Made by a program: the position numbers and the translations under genes
Notes under the pieces: generated by a model
The model's database searches: none
Told to the model about the DNA's origin: nothing
What the model saw: only the letters and a program-made list of their open reading frames with translations
Shown: positions 38,901-46,197 of the stretch, piece after piece
Numbering within the stretch: position 1 is the stretch's first letter
Layout: each line of letters opens with the position of its first letter
DNA from: Aestuariivirga sp.
GTDB taxonomy: Bacteria > Pseudomonadota > Alphaproteobacteria > Rhizobiales > Aestuariivirgaceae
DNA: 64,000 bases
Reading direction: 5' to 3'
NCBI GenBank assembly: GCA_030680855.1
Contig: JAUXUN010000032.1
Span: forward strand, 16,041 to 80,040

Positions 38901-39054
38901 AGCCTATTCTGCCCATGAGAACATGAGCAAACAAGCACTCAACTCGGAGAAGGTGCGCGAAGGTCTGAAGGACGTTCTCCTTGGACCCGCCCAGCTCTAT
39001 GAAGCTTTGAGGAGCGCCGCGAAGGAAACCGGCTCACCGCCGAGGCAAGAATAG
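35917..39054 (+). CDS. hsdR: Type I restriction endonuclease subunit HsdR
   Basis: 1,045 residues from GTG 35917, chosen because AGGG lies nine bases before and the family start (VDLHKEISFEREICEHL) fits. The PD-(D/E)XK nuclease motif has Asp141 and Glu155-Leu-Lys157 (NCIDLVLF and AELKT). SF2 translocase motifs follow: Walker A GSGKT (308-312) and DEAH (419-422), then TATPKAK and the QAVQTLSRLNR motif VI region. It would cut DNA after ATP-driven translocation when its site is unmethylated. Last of the M-S-DUF4268-R operon. Confidence 0.93.
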   Translation: MDLHKEISFEREICEHLGSHGWLYGEDDAAYYDRTLALFPADVTAWVKVSQPQAWEALTKARGASADTELCVRIRKQLDARGTLDVLRHGVEMIGLRHPVALAQFKPAFDINPELIARYQANRLRIVRQVKYSVGNDNCIDLVLFLNGLPVATAELKTDFTQTVGDAIDQYKEDRPPRTKTGAIEPLLAFPTGALVHFAISNSEVHMTTRLEGRATTFLPFNRGSDGGKGNPHNPNGHPTAYLWEAVWRRDGWLELLGRYVVAQRNQKKQINKLIFPRYHQLDATRKLQAAVLREGPGGKYLIQHSAGSGKTNSIAWSAHFLSELHDAANNKLFDSVLVVSDRTVIDNQLQDALFDFQRITGVVATIKNEGDSKSGALAKALAEGKKIIVCTIQTFPFAIEAVRDLAATQGKRFAVIADEAHSSQTGEAASKLKLVLSAEELKELEDGGEVSTEDILAAQMAARVKEQGITYVAFTATPKAKTLELFGRRPKPDEPASPTNLPAPFHVYSMRQAIEEGFILDVLRNYTPYKLAFRLASGGQEWDETEVERSAAMKGIMRWVRLHPYNISQKVQIVVEHYRDMVAPLLEGSAKAMVVVASRLEAVRWKLAIDSYIKSKGYRIGTLVAFSGDVSDRESGPEPFSEASKAMNPDLKGRDIREAFNAPDFHILLVANKFQTGFDQPLLCGMYIDRRLAGIQAVQTLSRLNRAYPGKEDTFVVDFVNSAEEVLEAFRTYYRTAELTSATDPNLVFNLRAKLDASGHYDSFEVDRVVKVELDPKARQSDLIAALWPVADRLLKQFREAREALKVAVAKKDNDGMKAAQAAMDALQLFKNDIGAYQRMYVFLSQIFDYGNTDIEKRQIFFRRLLPLLEFGREREGVDLSKLALTHHALKNQGKRQLPLTEGESRKLDGMAESGSGELYEKERALLSEIIARVNDLFDGGELTEGDKLSYVTGAIKGKMMENDTLRQQAANNSKEQFAQSPDLSKALVDAIIEAYSAHENMSKQALNSEKVREGLKDVLLGPAQLYEALRSAAKETGSPPRQE

Positions 39055-39365
39055 GGTCAATCGCGGGCCTCAAAATAATTGGCAAGAAAGTCTGATGCGC
39101 CCATCGACAAGTGGGCGAGGCGAGTTACCCCCCTTACCCCCATGCTAACTACAGCCGACACCCCACATATAGACTTAGCCCTTGGTCTAGGGAGGCGTAC
39201 AAGCGTGATAGGGCGAGTTGGAAACGGAGCCACTAAGTCTCACTAGCCCCAGCTCATGTGAGTCCGTCCAAAGCGATCATAGCGAGTCGCACAAGAATAG
39301 GACTTGACAATGAGACTCATAAGTATCACTATGTTAAAGATGTTAATGATACTGGAGTTAGGGCG
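39055..39365 (+). promoter_or_regulatory. 311-base intergenic region upstream of the recombinase
   Basis: No gene seen. Contains a candidate promoter, TTGACA (39304-39309) and CACTAT (39327-39332) with 17-base spacing. A perfect 7-bp inverted repeat AGTATCA / TGATACT (39322-39328 and 39347-39353) overlaps the -10 and the start region and could be an operator. Confidence 0.5.
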
Positions 39366-39917
39366 ATGAAGATTGGCTATGCGAGAACAAGCACTTTAGA
39401 GCAAGTGGCGGGACTGGAGGGCCAGGAACGAGACCTCAAGGCTGCTGGAGCGGACAAGGTCTACAGTGAACGGGTGTCATCAGTAGCCAAGAGGGACCAA
39501 CTTGAGGCAGCTATCGACTACTGCCGAGAAGGCGACACACTCATAGTCACCAAACTCGACAGACTCGCCCGCTCGATGCCTCACCTCGTCTCGATCACCC
39601 AGGAGTTGGAGAGGAAAGGGGTCACACTCAACATCTTGGCCATGAACCTCGACACCTCCACACCGACGGGCAAGCTCATGCTCAACCTATTGGGGTCTAT
39701 CGCCCAGTTTGAGCGGGAGTTGATGCTGGAGAGGCAACTGGAGGGCATCGCCAAGGCCAAGGCTGATGGCAAATACAAGGGGAGGGTGCCGACCGCCCAA
39801 CGGAAGGCCGCCGACGTTATCAAGCTCAAGGCAGAGGGGTTGAAGGCCGAGGAAATAGCTGACCGCCTGAAGATCAGCCGTGCATCCGTCTTCCGGGTGT
39901 TGAAAAAGGCGGCCTGA
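39366..39917 (+). CDS. Serine recombinase (resolvase/invertase family)
   Basis: 183 residues from ATG 39366. The catalytic domain begins MKIGYARTSTLEQVAGLEGQ, with the nucleophilic Ser in RTS. Later motifs VTKLDRLARSM and TGKLMLNLLGSIAQFERELMLER are typical. A C-terminal helix-turn-helix follows (KAEEIADRLKISRASVFRVL). Small size places it with resolvases and DNA invertases. It could resolve cointegrates or invert DNA; no invertible segment was recognised nearby. Likely own promoter. Confidence 0.92.
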   Translation: MKIGYARTSTLEQVAGLEGQERDLKAAGADKVYSERVSSVAKRDQLEAAIDYCREGDTLIVTKLDRLARSMPHLVSITQELERKGVTLNILAMNLDTSTPTGKLMLNLLGSIAQFERELMLERQLEGIAKAKADGKYKGRVPTAQRKAADVIKLKAEGLKAEEIADRLKISRASVFRVLKKAA

Positions 39918-39940
39918 CCGCTCAATTCAGCTTCACTTAT

Positions 39941-39980
39941 GGGGGCATTGCTCTAAATAGACATATAGAGTGTTGCCCCC
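39941..39980. repeat. Imperfect inverted repeat (hairpin) after the recombinase
   Basis: Arms 39941-39955 (GGGGGCATTGCTCTA) and 39966-39980 (TAGAGTGTTGCCCCC) pair at 12 of 15 positions with a 10-base A/T loop. There is no U tract after it on the plus strand; on the minus strand it is preceded by TTTT. It may be a transcript end or a protein-binding site. Confidence 0.6.
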
Positions 39981-40064
39981 AAAACTATCCCCCCGCCAAT
40001 ATGGCTCTTCTTCCCCGTCACTGCATCCCAAGATGCGGTGGTCCAACTTTGAGTGCTTTCCCTA

Positions 40065-40841
40065 ATGACGATGCCCCGCAGACGCCGTGACGATCTCGCT
40101 AGGAGGCTCGTTGAAACCAACCATAACGCCCGCATCCGTTGCTGGGTTTTCCAATGCCCCGAACCCCCCGGCAATGCGTCAGGCAGGGGACTGGGCCGTT
40201 TCTGCCGCAAGCACCTTGAACACTATCGCCGCCATGGAGACCCTCTCAAGGAGTCTTACAACGCCACCAAAGCCAATCCTTACAGGAGGGCTGCTGCGAC
40301 ATGGCTGAGGCGCAACGCCCAAGATCGCTTCGTCCAGGCTGCCTTGAAGAGGATTGAGGGTCTGATGATCGGAGCTGGCCAAGCCATCGCCCCGCGTAAC
40401 CTTCGGGGGGTTGCTGCCAAGGACAAGGCACGATCAGTTTGGGCAAGGTTACGCAACCGCGAGGTCGCTGCGAAAGACATCCTTGCTGCCATCCTTGGTG
40501 TTGCCATGTGCCATGCTGCGGACACACAACGGGGCAGGGTGGAGTACCTGCGAGTCCAGATTGCTAAGGTTCTAAGCCGCATGGCCGGGGGCGAGGTTAA
40601 GCGTTGGCCGACCCATCACACTGACCCAACATTGCCCAAGGAAACGGTACTGCGCTGGTTCCCTGCATCTGAGGGCCTAGTTCTCAGGGATTTGGGCAAA
40701 GCCGCAGAGTTGGCCGCTGAGTTCATCATCCATGAGAGGATGGAGGCCCTTTTGGTGACTGCTGATCAACAGCGTATTCGCAAGGCTAGCCGCACTATCA
40801 GGAGTCTTGCCAATTCGGCTAAACCCCGGAGTAACCCCTAA
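40065..40841 (+). CDS. Hypothetical putative zinc-binding protein
   Basis: 258 residues from ATG 40065 (an ATG at 40071 is also possible). Near the N-terminus, Cys26-x4-Cys31 and Cys47-x2-His50 (RCWVFQCPEPP and GRFCRKHLEHYRRHGDP) form a compact Cys/His cluster. It resembles zinc-binding motifs of phage-type HNH-related and DNA-binding proteins, but no HNH catalytic core follows. The rest is basic and helical (RKASRTIRSLANSAKPRSNP at the end). Its TAA overlaps the ATG of the helicase-like gene, so the two are translationally coupled and probably act together. Function unknown. Confidence 0.65.
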   Translation: MTMPRRRRDDLARRLVETNHNARIRCWVFQCPEPPGNASGRGLGRFCRKHLEHYRRHGDPLKESYNATKANPYRRAAATWLRRNAQDRFVQAALKRIEGLMIGAGQAIAPRNLRGVAAKDKARSVWARLRNREVAAKDILAAILGVAMCHAADTQRGRVEYLRVQIAKVLSRMAGGEVKRWPTHHTDPTLPKETVLRWFPASEGLVLRDLGKAAELAAEFIIHERMEALLVTADQQRIRKASRTIRSLANSAKPRSNP

Positions 40842-42748
40842 TGATTGTCGACAAGGTAGAGTTTGTCGATGAGATGGAGCGGCTTTGGACGCAGAGACTC
40901 GGCAACACTAGCAGTCAGGGGTTCCGAACTGTGTGGACACGGATGGCAGAGACCTACTCTGTAGCCATCGCTGAGAACATGAAATGGCATCCGCTGAAGA
41001 TCGTTCTTGACCCGCCGCGTTGGCTTGTCATTGCCCCTGAGATGGGGTCAGGCAAGACCTATGGTGCTTGTCTGTACCTTGGCATGATGGCACGAGCCGC
41101 GAAGACGGTGCCAGCACCATTTCAGCTTGGCGGACTGTTTGTCTGCCGTACAATCAAGCAGTGTGAAGAGGCGGTCGAGTTGATCAACGGCCATGCGGGC
41201 TATACCGCTGCGATCACCCGACACTCAGGGAATGAAGTCAGTGTCGAAGCGACTGTGGGCTTTCCAATACTGGTTATCACCCATGCTGCCCTTACCAATC
41301 CAAATGACTCAGTCCGCAATGAGCTGCTGTCCCAATACTCTCAATGGAGGGGCGGGCGTCGCTGCCTGACGATCATTGATGAGGCCCTCGCCAACGTCGT
41401 CAAAGTTCACTCGGTCACCGAACAGTCGCTGCTGGATGTCCTTGCTCAGATACCCCCATCGCTAAGAGAGGAACATGTCCGGACTTGGGACATCGTCAAT
41501 TTTGTATTGGATAGCGTTGTAGGCAGGTCAGGAAGTCAGAGCGATATGTCTTCATTGTGGAAGTGGAAGTCGACAAAAGACCTGGAAGGCGCAACCAAAA
41601 TGAGAGGGTGGTTCGGTGATCTGACTCGTGATCTGAAGCGACTCAAGAGGACGGAGACAAATAATCTTTGGAACGACCGACGGACACGAGATGCAGATGT
41701 TGCACGAGTTGAAGCAACGCTTGATGCAGTTGCAGGTCTGTTTGAGCATTGGGCGCTATTCGTGAAGAAAGGGGCAGAGGCTGGGGCGGTAAGCGCACGA
41801 CTACTCCTACCTAAACTGTGGTGTCCCGTTATCCTCAACGCCACCGCCCATCAAGATGTCTTCCTTGACTCAATTGGGGCGACCATTGTTCAAATGCCAA
41901 AAGTGAGGAACTACCAGAACCTCACGATCAAAGTTCTCAGAAGCGGTGGCATCGGCAAGGAGGCGATGAAGGCGAGGGCTATTGAACGCCTGAGGCGTCT
42001 CGGCGACTTCATTAACAAGGAGAGCGTTGAAGGTGATGAGTGGTTAGTCGTCACCCACAAGGATACGGAAGGGATAGCGCGGCTCCACCTTCCTGATAAA
42101 CTGGGAGTAACAGCTCATTGGGGCGCTTTGGATGGTCTCAACGAGTTCAACAACTGCAACAAAGCCGTTCTATTTGGCCTGAGTTACCGAGACCCGACTT
42201 GGTCATCGGCCCTTTATTTCGCGCTACACGGTGTTCAATCGGACGAATGGTTCAAGTCTGACCATGCCAAGAAGATCAAACACCAGTATGAAACCAAGGC
42301 AATTGCCGCAAATATAATTCAAGCACTTGGTCGCCCGCGCAGCCGGAAGGTGTTCGACGACATGGGTAATTGCTTGGCAACAACCGTCTACATCACGCTG
42401 CCCAACAATGCTTTGGGGAGAAGTATTGAGCAACACATTCGAGATGAATTTCCGGGCGTTGTGATCGAGGCGTGGGAATACCAGATGGACTACCCTACCG
42501 ACGACACTGCCAAACCACTGAACGTCGCAGCCGCTGTGGTGAAGCATATGCAGAACCAGCCGTTAGGTAGATTTGCTGTTAACGAGATCGCCAACGATCT
42601 TGGCTTTAGTGTTGGTCAGAAGAGTGCCCTGAAAGACGGTCTGAAGAAGAAGCGGAAGGTATTCGATGACCTTGCCGCAATTGGTGTGGCCTATGTAGTC
42701 GAAGGTAAGAGTAGGGGCGCTAAGAGTTACCTCGTAAAGAACGGCTGA
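40841..42748 (+). CDS. SF2 helicase-like ATPase of unknown role
   Basis: 635 residues. Walker A EMGSGKT (67-73), Walker B-like IIDEA (178-182), a SAT-like LNATA (332-336) and an arginine-finger motif QALGRPRSRK (494-503) give the layout of a superfamily II helicase or DEAD/DEAH-like protein. The central region is long and unassigned. The last 90 residues (FAVNEIANDLGFSVGQKSALKDGLKKKRKVF) look like a winged helix. It pairs with the zinc-binding protein. It could serve element replication, transfer or defence; none is shown. Confidence 0.7.
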   Translation: MIVDKVEFVDEMERLWTQRLGNTSSQGFRTVWTRMAETYSVAIAENMKWHPLKIVLDPPRWLVIAPEMGSGKTYGACLYLGMMARAAKTVPAPFQLGGLFVCRTIKQCEEAVELINGHAGYTAAITRHSGNEVSVEATVGFPILVITHAALTNPNDSVRNELLSQYSQWRGGRRCLTIIDEALANVVKVHSVTEQSLLDVLAQIPPSLREEHVRTWDIVNFVLDSVVGRSGSQSDMSSLWKWKSTKDLEGATKMRGWFGDLTRDLKRLKRTETNNLWNDRRTRDADVARVEATLDAVAGLFEHWALFVKKGAEAGAVSARLLLPKLWCPVILNATAHQDVFLDSIGATIVQMPKVRNYQNLTIKVLRSGGIGKEAMKARAIERLRRLGDFINKESVEGDEWLVVTHKDTEGIARLHLPDKLGVTAHWGALDGLNEFNNCNKAVLFGLSYRDPTWSSALYFALHGVQSDEWFKSDHAKKIKHQYETKAIAANIIQALGRPRSRKVFDDMGNCLATTVYITLPNNALGRSIEQHIRDEFPGVVIEAWEYQMDYPTDDTAKPLNVAAAVVKHMQNQPLGRFAVNEIANDLGFSVGQKSALKDGLKKKRKVFDDLAAIGVAYVVEGKSRGAKSYLVKNG

Positions 42749-42757
42749 CAGAGCCAC

Positions 42758-43819
42758 TCACTTCTTGGGATGCGCAGCTAGCCATTCACGTGCGAGGCGT
42801 TGAGATTCGGCGATTTGGTCGGGGGCCATTTTTGTGGCGAGGTCGTTGCGTAGCGAAATACCATTCTTGTGACCTTGAGCTGCGGCTAAGTTGAACCACA
42901 TGTGTGCGAGAGCAAAGTCCTGCGGTAGGCCTTGGCCCTCTTCGTACATTTGACCGAGATGGATCTGGGCGTCGGCATAACCCTGCTGGGCGGCGAGGCG
43001 GAACCACTTCAATGCCTCAGGGTAGTCCAGCGGTGCCCCGTCACCAAAATAATACTGCCTACCTAGCGTAAATTGGGAATAGAAATCTCCTAATTCTGCC
43101 ATTTTTTTGTGAAGCTCAAAAGCCTGATCATAAACATGGGCAACTCTTTTGCTATCAAAGTAAATTGTAGCGAGCTGCTTCTGGGCCATGCTATAAAATG
43201 GCCCCATTCGTACACTCCAATAATAGCGTGCCGCCTCGGAATAATTCTGCACTACCCCCCGGCCGTAATAATACGCGTCAGCAATTGAGATTCGAGCACC
43301 GTCCTTAATGTCATAGTTTTCGATGTCATAGTTTTCGACCCTCTGATCAGCAGAGAGCTTGTACCACTTTGCAGCTGCACCATGGTCTTGCGGCAAGCCC
43401 TGACCCCTGCTGTACATTTGCCCAAGTCTCAGTTGGGCCATGCCATCGCCTAGGTCGGCGGCTTTGCGATACCACTTCGCCGCTTCAACGTCATCTTTCG
43501 GCACATTCACACCATTCTCGTACATGAACCCAATGTGAATCTGGGAATGCGTATTGCCTTGGTCGGCGGCTTTGCGATACCACCGCATCGCTTCAGCATC
43601 ATCTCGCGGTACACCTTTGGCTAATCCGTACATGTACCCGAGTTTGTCTTGGGCGGCGGCATTACCCTGATCGGCCAATGGTCGCAGAAGTTTCAAAGCA
43701 CTCGCATAGTCGCCACGGTCGTAGGCAGCAAGGCCATCTTCTAATGATCCCGCCACCGCTGGCTGAGCCAACAGACACACGGCCATCCCCAACATCATTA
43801 TCCATGACTTGACCCTCAT
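42758..43819 (-). CDS. Secreted Sel1-repeat (tetratricopeptide-like) protein
   Basis: 353 residues from MRVKSWIMML, with a signal peptide cleaved around QPAVAG. Six to seven Sel1-type repeats follow, each near A-x-x-x-LG-x-MY-x-x-G-x-G-V-P-x-D-x-x-E-A-x-x-W-Y/F-x-x-A-A. It ends WLAAHPKK. Contains an in-frame 15-bp tandem duplication (43308-43337) giving ENYDIENYDI. Sel1 proteins mediate protein-protein interactions in the periplasm or at the surface. It is convergent with the helicase-like gene (stops 9 bases apart). Why an island carries it is unclear. Confidence 0.85.
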   Translation of the reverse strand: MRVKSWIMMLGMAVCLLAQPAVAGSLEDGLAAYDRGDYASALKLLRPLADQGNAAAQDKLGYMYGLAKGVPRDDAEAMRWYRKAADQGNTHSQIHIGFMYENGVNVPKDDVEAAKWYRKAADLGDGMAQLRLGQMYSRGQGLPQDHGAAAKWYKLSADQRVENYDIENYDIKDGARISIADAYYYGRGVVQNYSEAARYYWSVRMGPFYSMAQKQLATIYFDSKRVAHVYDQAFELHKKMAELGDFYSQFTLGRQYYFGDGAPLDYPEALKWFRLAAQQGYADAQIHLGQMYEEGQGLPQDFALAHMWFNLAAAQGHKNGISLRNDLATKMAPDQIAESQRLAREWLAAHPKK

Positions 43820-43961
43820 GTGAGCAGTATAGCAGTAGTTCACTTGGGGTTGAAGACGTACTGACCCGCTTCCCGTCATGACCTCAGATATAACTTAGTC
43901 GCGTGGAGGTTTTGGACTAGGCTGTACTTATTATGCACCCGGTAAAATAAAGGAATGACTG

Positions 43962-44219
43962 ATGCCTGATAGGATTGAGTTAGGTGCCACCGCCAAGGGT
44001 TCGTTGCGTGAAGACGAGGACTGGTGGACGCTTGTTATCGAAGATGATGGGAAGATGTATGTTGAACACGAATGGTCCCACATCAATGCCTACAAGTTCA
44101 GGGTGGGTAGCTCGGGTAAGACGCGAATTGCGGTCAATCATTTCCTGTCAGGGGATTACAATTCAAAATCACAACAGAAGCTTCGTGAGGAATTAAGCCG
44201 TCGAAAGGGGACCGCCTGA
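43962..44219 (+). CDS. Small hypothetical protein, last gene of the island
   Basis: 85 residues. Acidic and aromatic: GSLREDEDWWTLVIEDDGKMYVEHEWSHINAYKFRVGSSGKTR. No recognised domain, signal peptide or membrane segment. Lies about 100 bases before attR. An upstream region rich in A+T (43930-43955) offers a plausible ribosome-binding site AAAGGAATG. Its short length makes the call moderate. Confidence 0.5.
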   Translation: MPDRIELGATAKGSLREDEDWWTLVIEDDGKMYVEHEWSHINAYKFRVGSSGKTRIAVNHFLSGDYNSKSQQKLREELSRRKGTA

Positions 44220-44317
44220 ATGCAACTTGCTTTTCATGGTAAGCATTGCTACATTGATGCTACTTTCCACCATGATAACATGCTGATATTGAAGGGTTTT
44301 ATGTGACTCTTGCCACC

Positions 44318-44340
44318 TCCCGTAGGGCGCGCCATTTTCT
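44318..44340 (+). repeat. attR: second copy of the tRNA-Glu 3' repeat
   Basis: TCCCGTAGGGCGC, then G instead of A, then CCATTTTCT. It is a fragment, not a complete tRNA. The sequence following is the promoter region of the cupin gene. Confidence 0.85.
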
Positions 44341-44358
44341 CCATGCTGGAGATTCTCC

Positions 44359-44754
44359 ATGACACATGACATCATCACCCGCCATCTGGCCGACAAGCCG
44401 GATGCGATTGCGCCTGATGGCTCCGAGGTTCGCCTGCTGGCCGCAACCCCGCGCGGCTCCATGGCGCATTTTGAATTGCCGCCGGGAAAAGTCTCTACCG
44501 CCGTAGCACACCGCACCGTTGAAGAGGTCTGGTTCTTCACCAGCGGGCAGGGCCGCCTGTGGCGCAAAACAAACAACGCCGAGGAGACAATCGATGTCCA
44601 CCCCGGCGTTTCGATTTCAATTCCCGTAGGCTGCCATTTCCAGTTCCGCTGTGATGGCGATGAACCGCTCGAGGCCGTAGGCGTCACCATGCCGCCATGG
44701 CCCGGCATGGACGAGGCCAATGCGGTCACCGGAATTTGGAAACCTGAAGCCTGA
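44359..44754 (+). CDS. Cupin-domain protein
   Basis: 131 residues from ATG 44359. A single cupin fold is visible: MAHFELPPGKVSTAVAHRTVEEVWFFTSGQGRLWRK, then VHPGVSISIPVGCHFQFRC. His in AHRTVEE and Glu are the usual metal ligands. No specific enzyme can be named. It is the first chromosomal gene beyond attR. Confidence 0.83.
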   Translation: MTHDIITRHLADKPDAIAPDGSEVRLLAATPRGSMAHFELPPGKVSTAVAHRTVEEVWFFTSGQGRLWRKTNNAEETIDVHPGVSISIPVGCHFQFRCDGDEPLEAVGVTMPPWPGMDEANAVTGIWKPEA

Positions 44755-44755
44755 C

Positions 44756-45175
44756 TTACCAGCTTCCGATGTTCGGCATGCTCTTCCACGGTTCCTGCAA
44801 TGGCAGGGCGGCATCCTTTTGCAACACTTCAATTGAAATGCCATCGGGAGTCTTGATGAAGGCCATGCGGCCCTCGCGCGGCGGGCGGTTGATGATAATC
44901 CCCTGGGCCATCAGCTTGGCGCAGTAGTCGTAAACATTATCGACTTCAATCGCCAGATGGCCAAAGTTCCGTCCGCCCGCATAGACTTCCGGATCCCAGT
45001 TGTAAGTGAGCTCCACCGGCGCATCGGGGCTCTCCGGTGCGGCGACAAATACCAAAGTGAAGCGGCCTTTCTCATTGACGTGCCGGCGCTGCTCCACAAA
45101 GCCGAGCTTGTTGACAAAGAAATCCAGCGACGCGTCGAGATCTGCGACACGGATCATGGTATGCAGATATTTCAT
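44756..45175 (-). CDS. gloA: Lactoylglutathione lyase (glyoxalase I)
   Basis: 139 residues. MKYLHTMIRVADLDASLDFFVNKLGF gives the first metal His6; VELTYNWDPEVYAGGRNFGHLAIEVDNV and GISIEVLQK give the other metal and active-site positions (Glu, His, Glu). Converts the methylglyoxal-glutathione hemithioacetal to lactoylglutathione in the cytosol. Two bases separate its stop from that of the convergent cupin gene. Confidence 0.93.
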   Translation of the reverse strand: MKYLHTMIRVADLDASLDFFVNKLGFVEQRRHVNEKGRFTLVFVAAPESPDAPVELTYNWDPEVYAGGRNFGHLAIEVDNVYDYCAKLMAQGIIINRPPREGRMAFIKTPDGISIEVLQKDAALPLQEPWKSMPNIGSW

Positions 45176-45576
45176 GGGAACCTCATGGGTTGGAGTGGGC
45201 CTGAAGGGGCTTGTTTAGCGGTGCCCAAGGCAAAAGTCCGCAACGAATCACCCGCGCGCCAGTGCCAGTTTTGCCAAATTTCCTGTCTGGCAATAAAAAA
45301 TTGAAGGTCCGGGGTGCGATTCGCAAAATCAAAATCCGATTCCCCTGCCAGGACGAAGTCCCATGCGAAAAAAATTGAAATTTCCAGTTCATCTCAATGT
45401 CATAACGAATTTTTCCGGCGCGCGCAGCCGGATCAGCAGATGCAGCAATGCCACAGTCGGAGTTTTCCATCGGGCTTTGCGTGAATCGCACTGTACAAAT
45501 CTTCAAGATATGCTCAAAACTTGGCCGTGTGGTGTGCAGAGGCAAGGCCGCCACGCGAAAATGGGGTGGGTGGAAC
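45176..45576. other. 401-base intergenic region upstream of the cold-shock gene
   Basis: No supportable gene. It would hold the gloA promoter (minus) and a long 5' leader for the cold-shock gene. Short frames here (for example 45363-45623) are not convincing. No RNA thermometer motif can be claimed by eye. Confidence 0.4.
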
Positions 45577-46158
45577 ATGGCGGTGAGTATCACCTCTACT
45601 ACTGGGGCGGTAGTTGGGCATGAACAGGGCACTGAGCCCAATGTCCAGATTATCCAGATTGATGGCTTGGTGAAGTGGTTCGACGTAGGCCGTGGATATG
45701 GCTTCGTCATTCCCAACAACGGCATGCCGGATATTCTATTGCATTTGAGCTGCTTGAAGCGCGATGGTTTTGAAGCCCCGCTCGAAGGCGCGCGCGTCAC
45801 CTGTGAAGTTGTCGCGCGCCAGAAGGGCTATCAATGCCTGCGCGTTCTCTCGGTTGATCTTTCAACCGCCATTCATCCCGTGGAGCGCAAGTCCCGCACT
45901 CATAATACCGTGGTGCCCTCCACCGGTTGGGTGAGAGCCAAGGTAAAATGGTTCAATCGGGCCCGCGGCTTTGGTTTTGTCTCGGAAGGCGAAGGCAAGC
46001 CAGATGTTTTTGTGCACATGGAAACCCTGCGCAAGACGGCAATCGCCGAACTCGTGCCTGACCAGTGGGTCTATGTGAAATTCGGCGAAGGCCCCAAGGG
46101 CAATATGGCGGCCGAAATACGCCTGAGTCTTGAGGGTGGACCGCCCCATACGAACTAG
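45577..46158 (+). CDS. Double cold-shock-domain protein
   Basis: 193 residues from ATG 45577. Two cold-shock domains: GLVKWFDVGRGYGFVIPNNG...DILLHLSCL (about residues 28-100) and AKVKWFNRARGFGFVSEGEG...DVFVHMETL (about 122-185). Both retain RNP1 (GYGFV and GFGFV) and RNP2-like (ILLHL and VFVHM). They bind single-stranded RNA or DNA. A double domain is common in alphaproteobacteria. Upstream of DUF192 in the same direction. Confidence 0.9.
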   Translation: MAVSITSTTGAVVGHEQGTEPNVQIIQIDGLVKWFDVGRGYGFVIPNNGMPDILLHLSCLKRDGFEAPLEGARVTCEVVARQKGYQCLRVLSVDLSTAIHPVERKSRTHNTVVPSTGWVRAKVKWFNRARGFGFVSEGEGKPDVFVHMETLRKTAIAELVPDQWVYVKFGEGPKGNMAAEIRLSLEGGPPHTN

Positions 46159-46197
46159 GCTAGATTCTCTACCATCTGTTGCGTATGAGGAGAGCCG

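Larger units (their letters stand above)
29794..44340. mobile_element. Integrated genomic island of about 14.5 kb at tRNA-Glu
   Basis: A 23-bp direct repeat (29794-29816 and 44318-44340, one mismatch) marks both ends. The left copy is the 3' end of tRNA-Glu. Inside lie a tyrosine integrase adjacent to the tRNA, a type I restriction-modification operon, a serine recombinase, a helicase-like gene pair, a Sel1 protein and a small orphan. On both sides (recJ, cupin) chromosomal genes resume. No conjugation genes are seen, so it is a mobilisable or integrative element rather than a self-transmissible one. Confidence 0.85.

Noticed and set aside
45363..45623. 86-codon frame before the cold-shock gene
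   Set aside because: Runs into the cold-shock gene in another frame and resembles no family.
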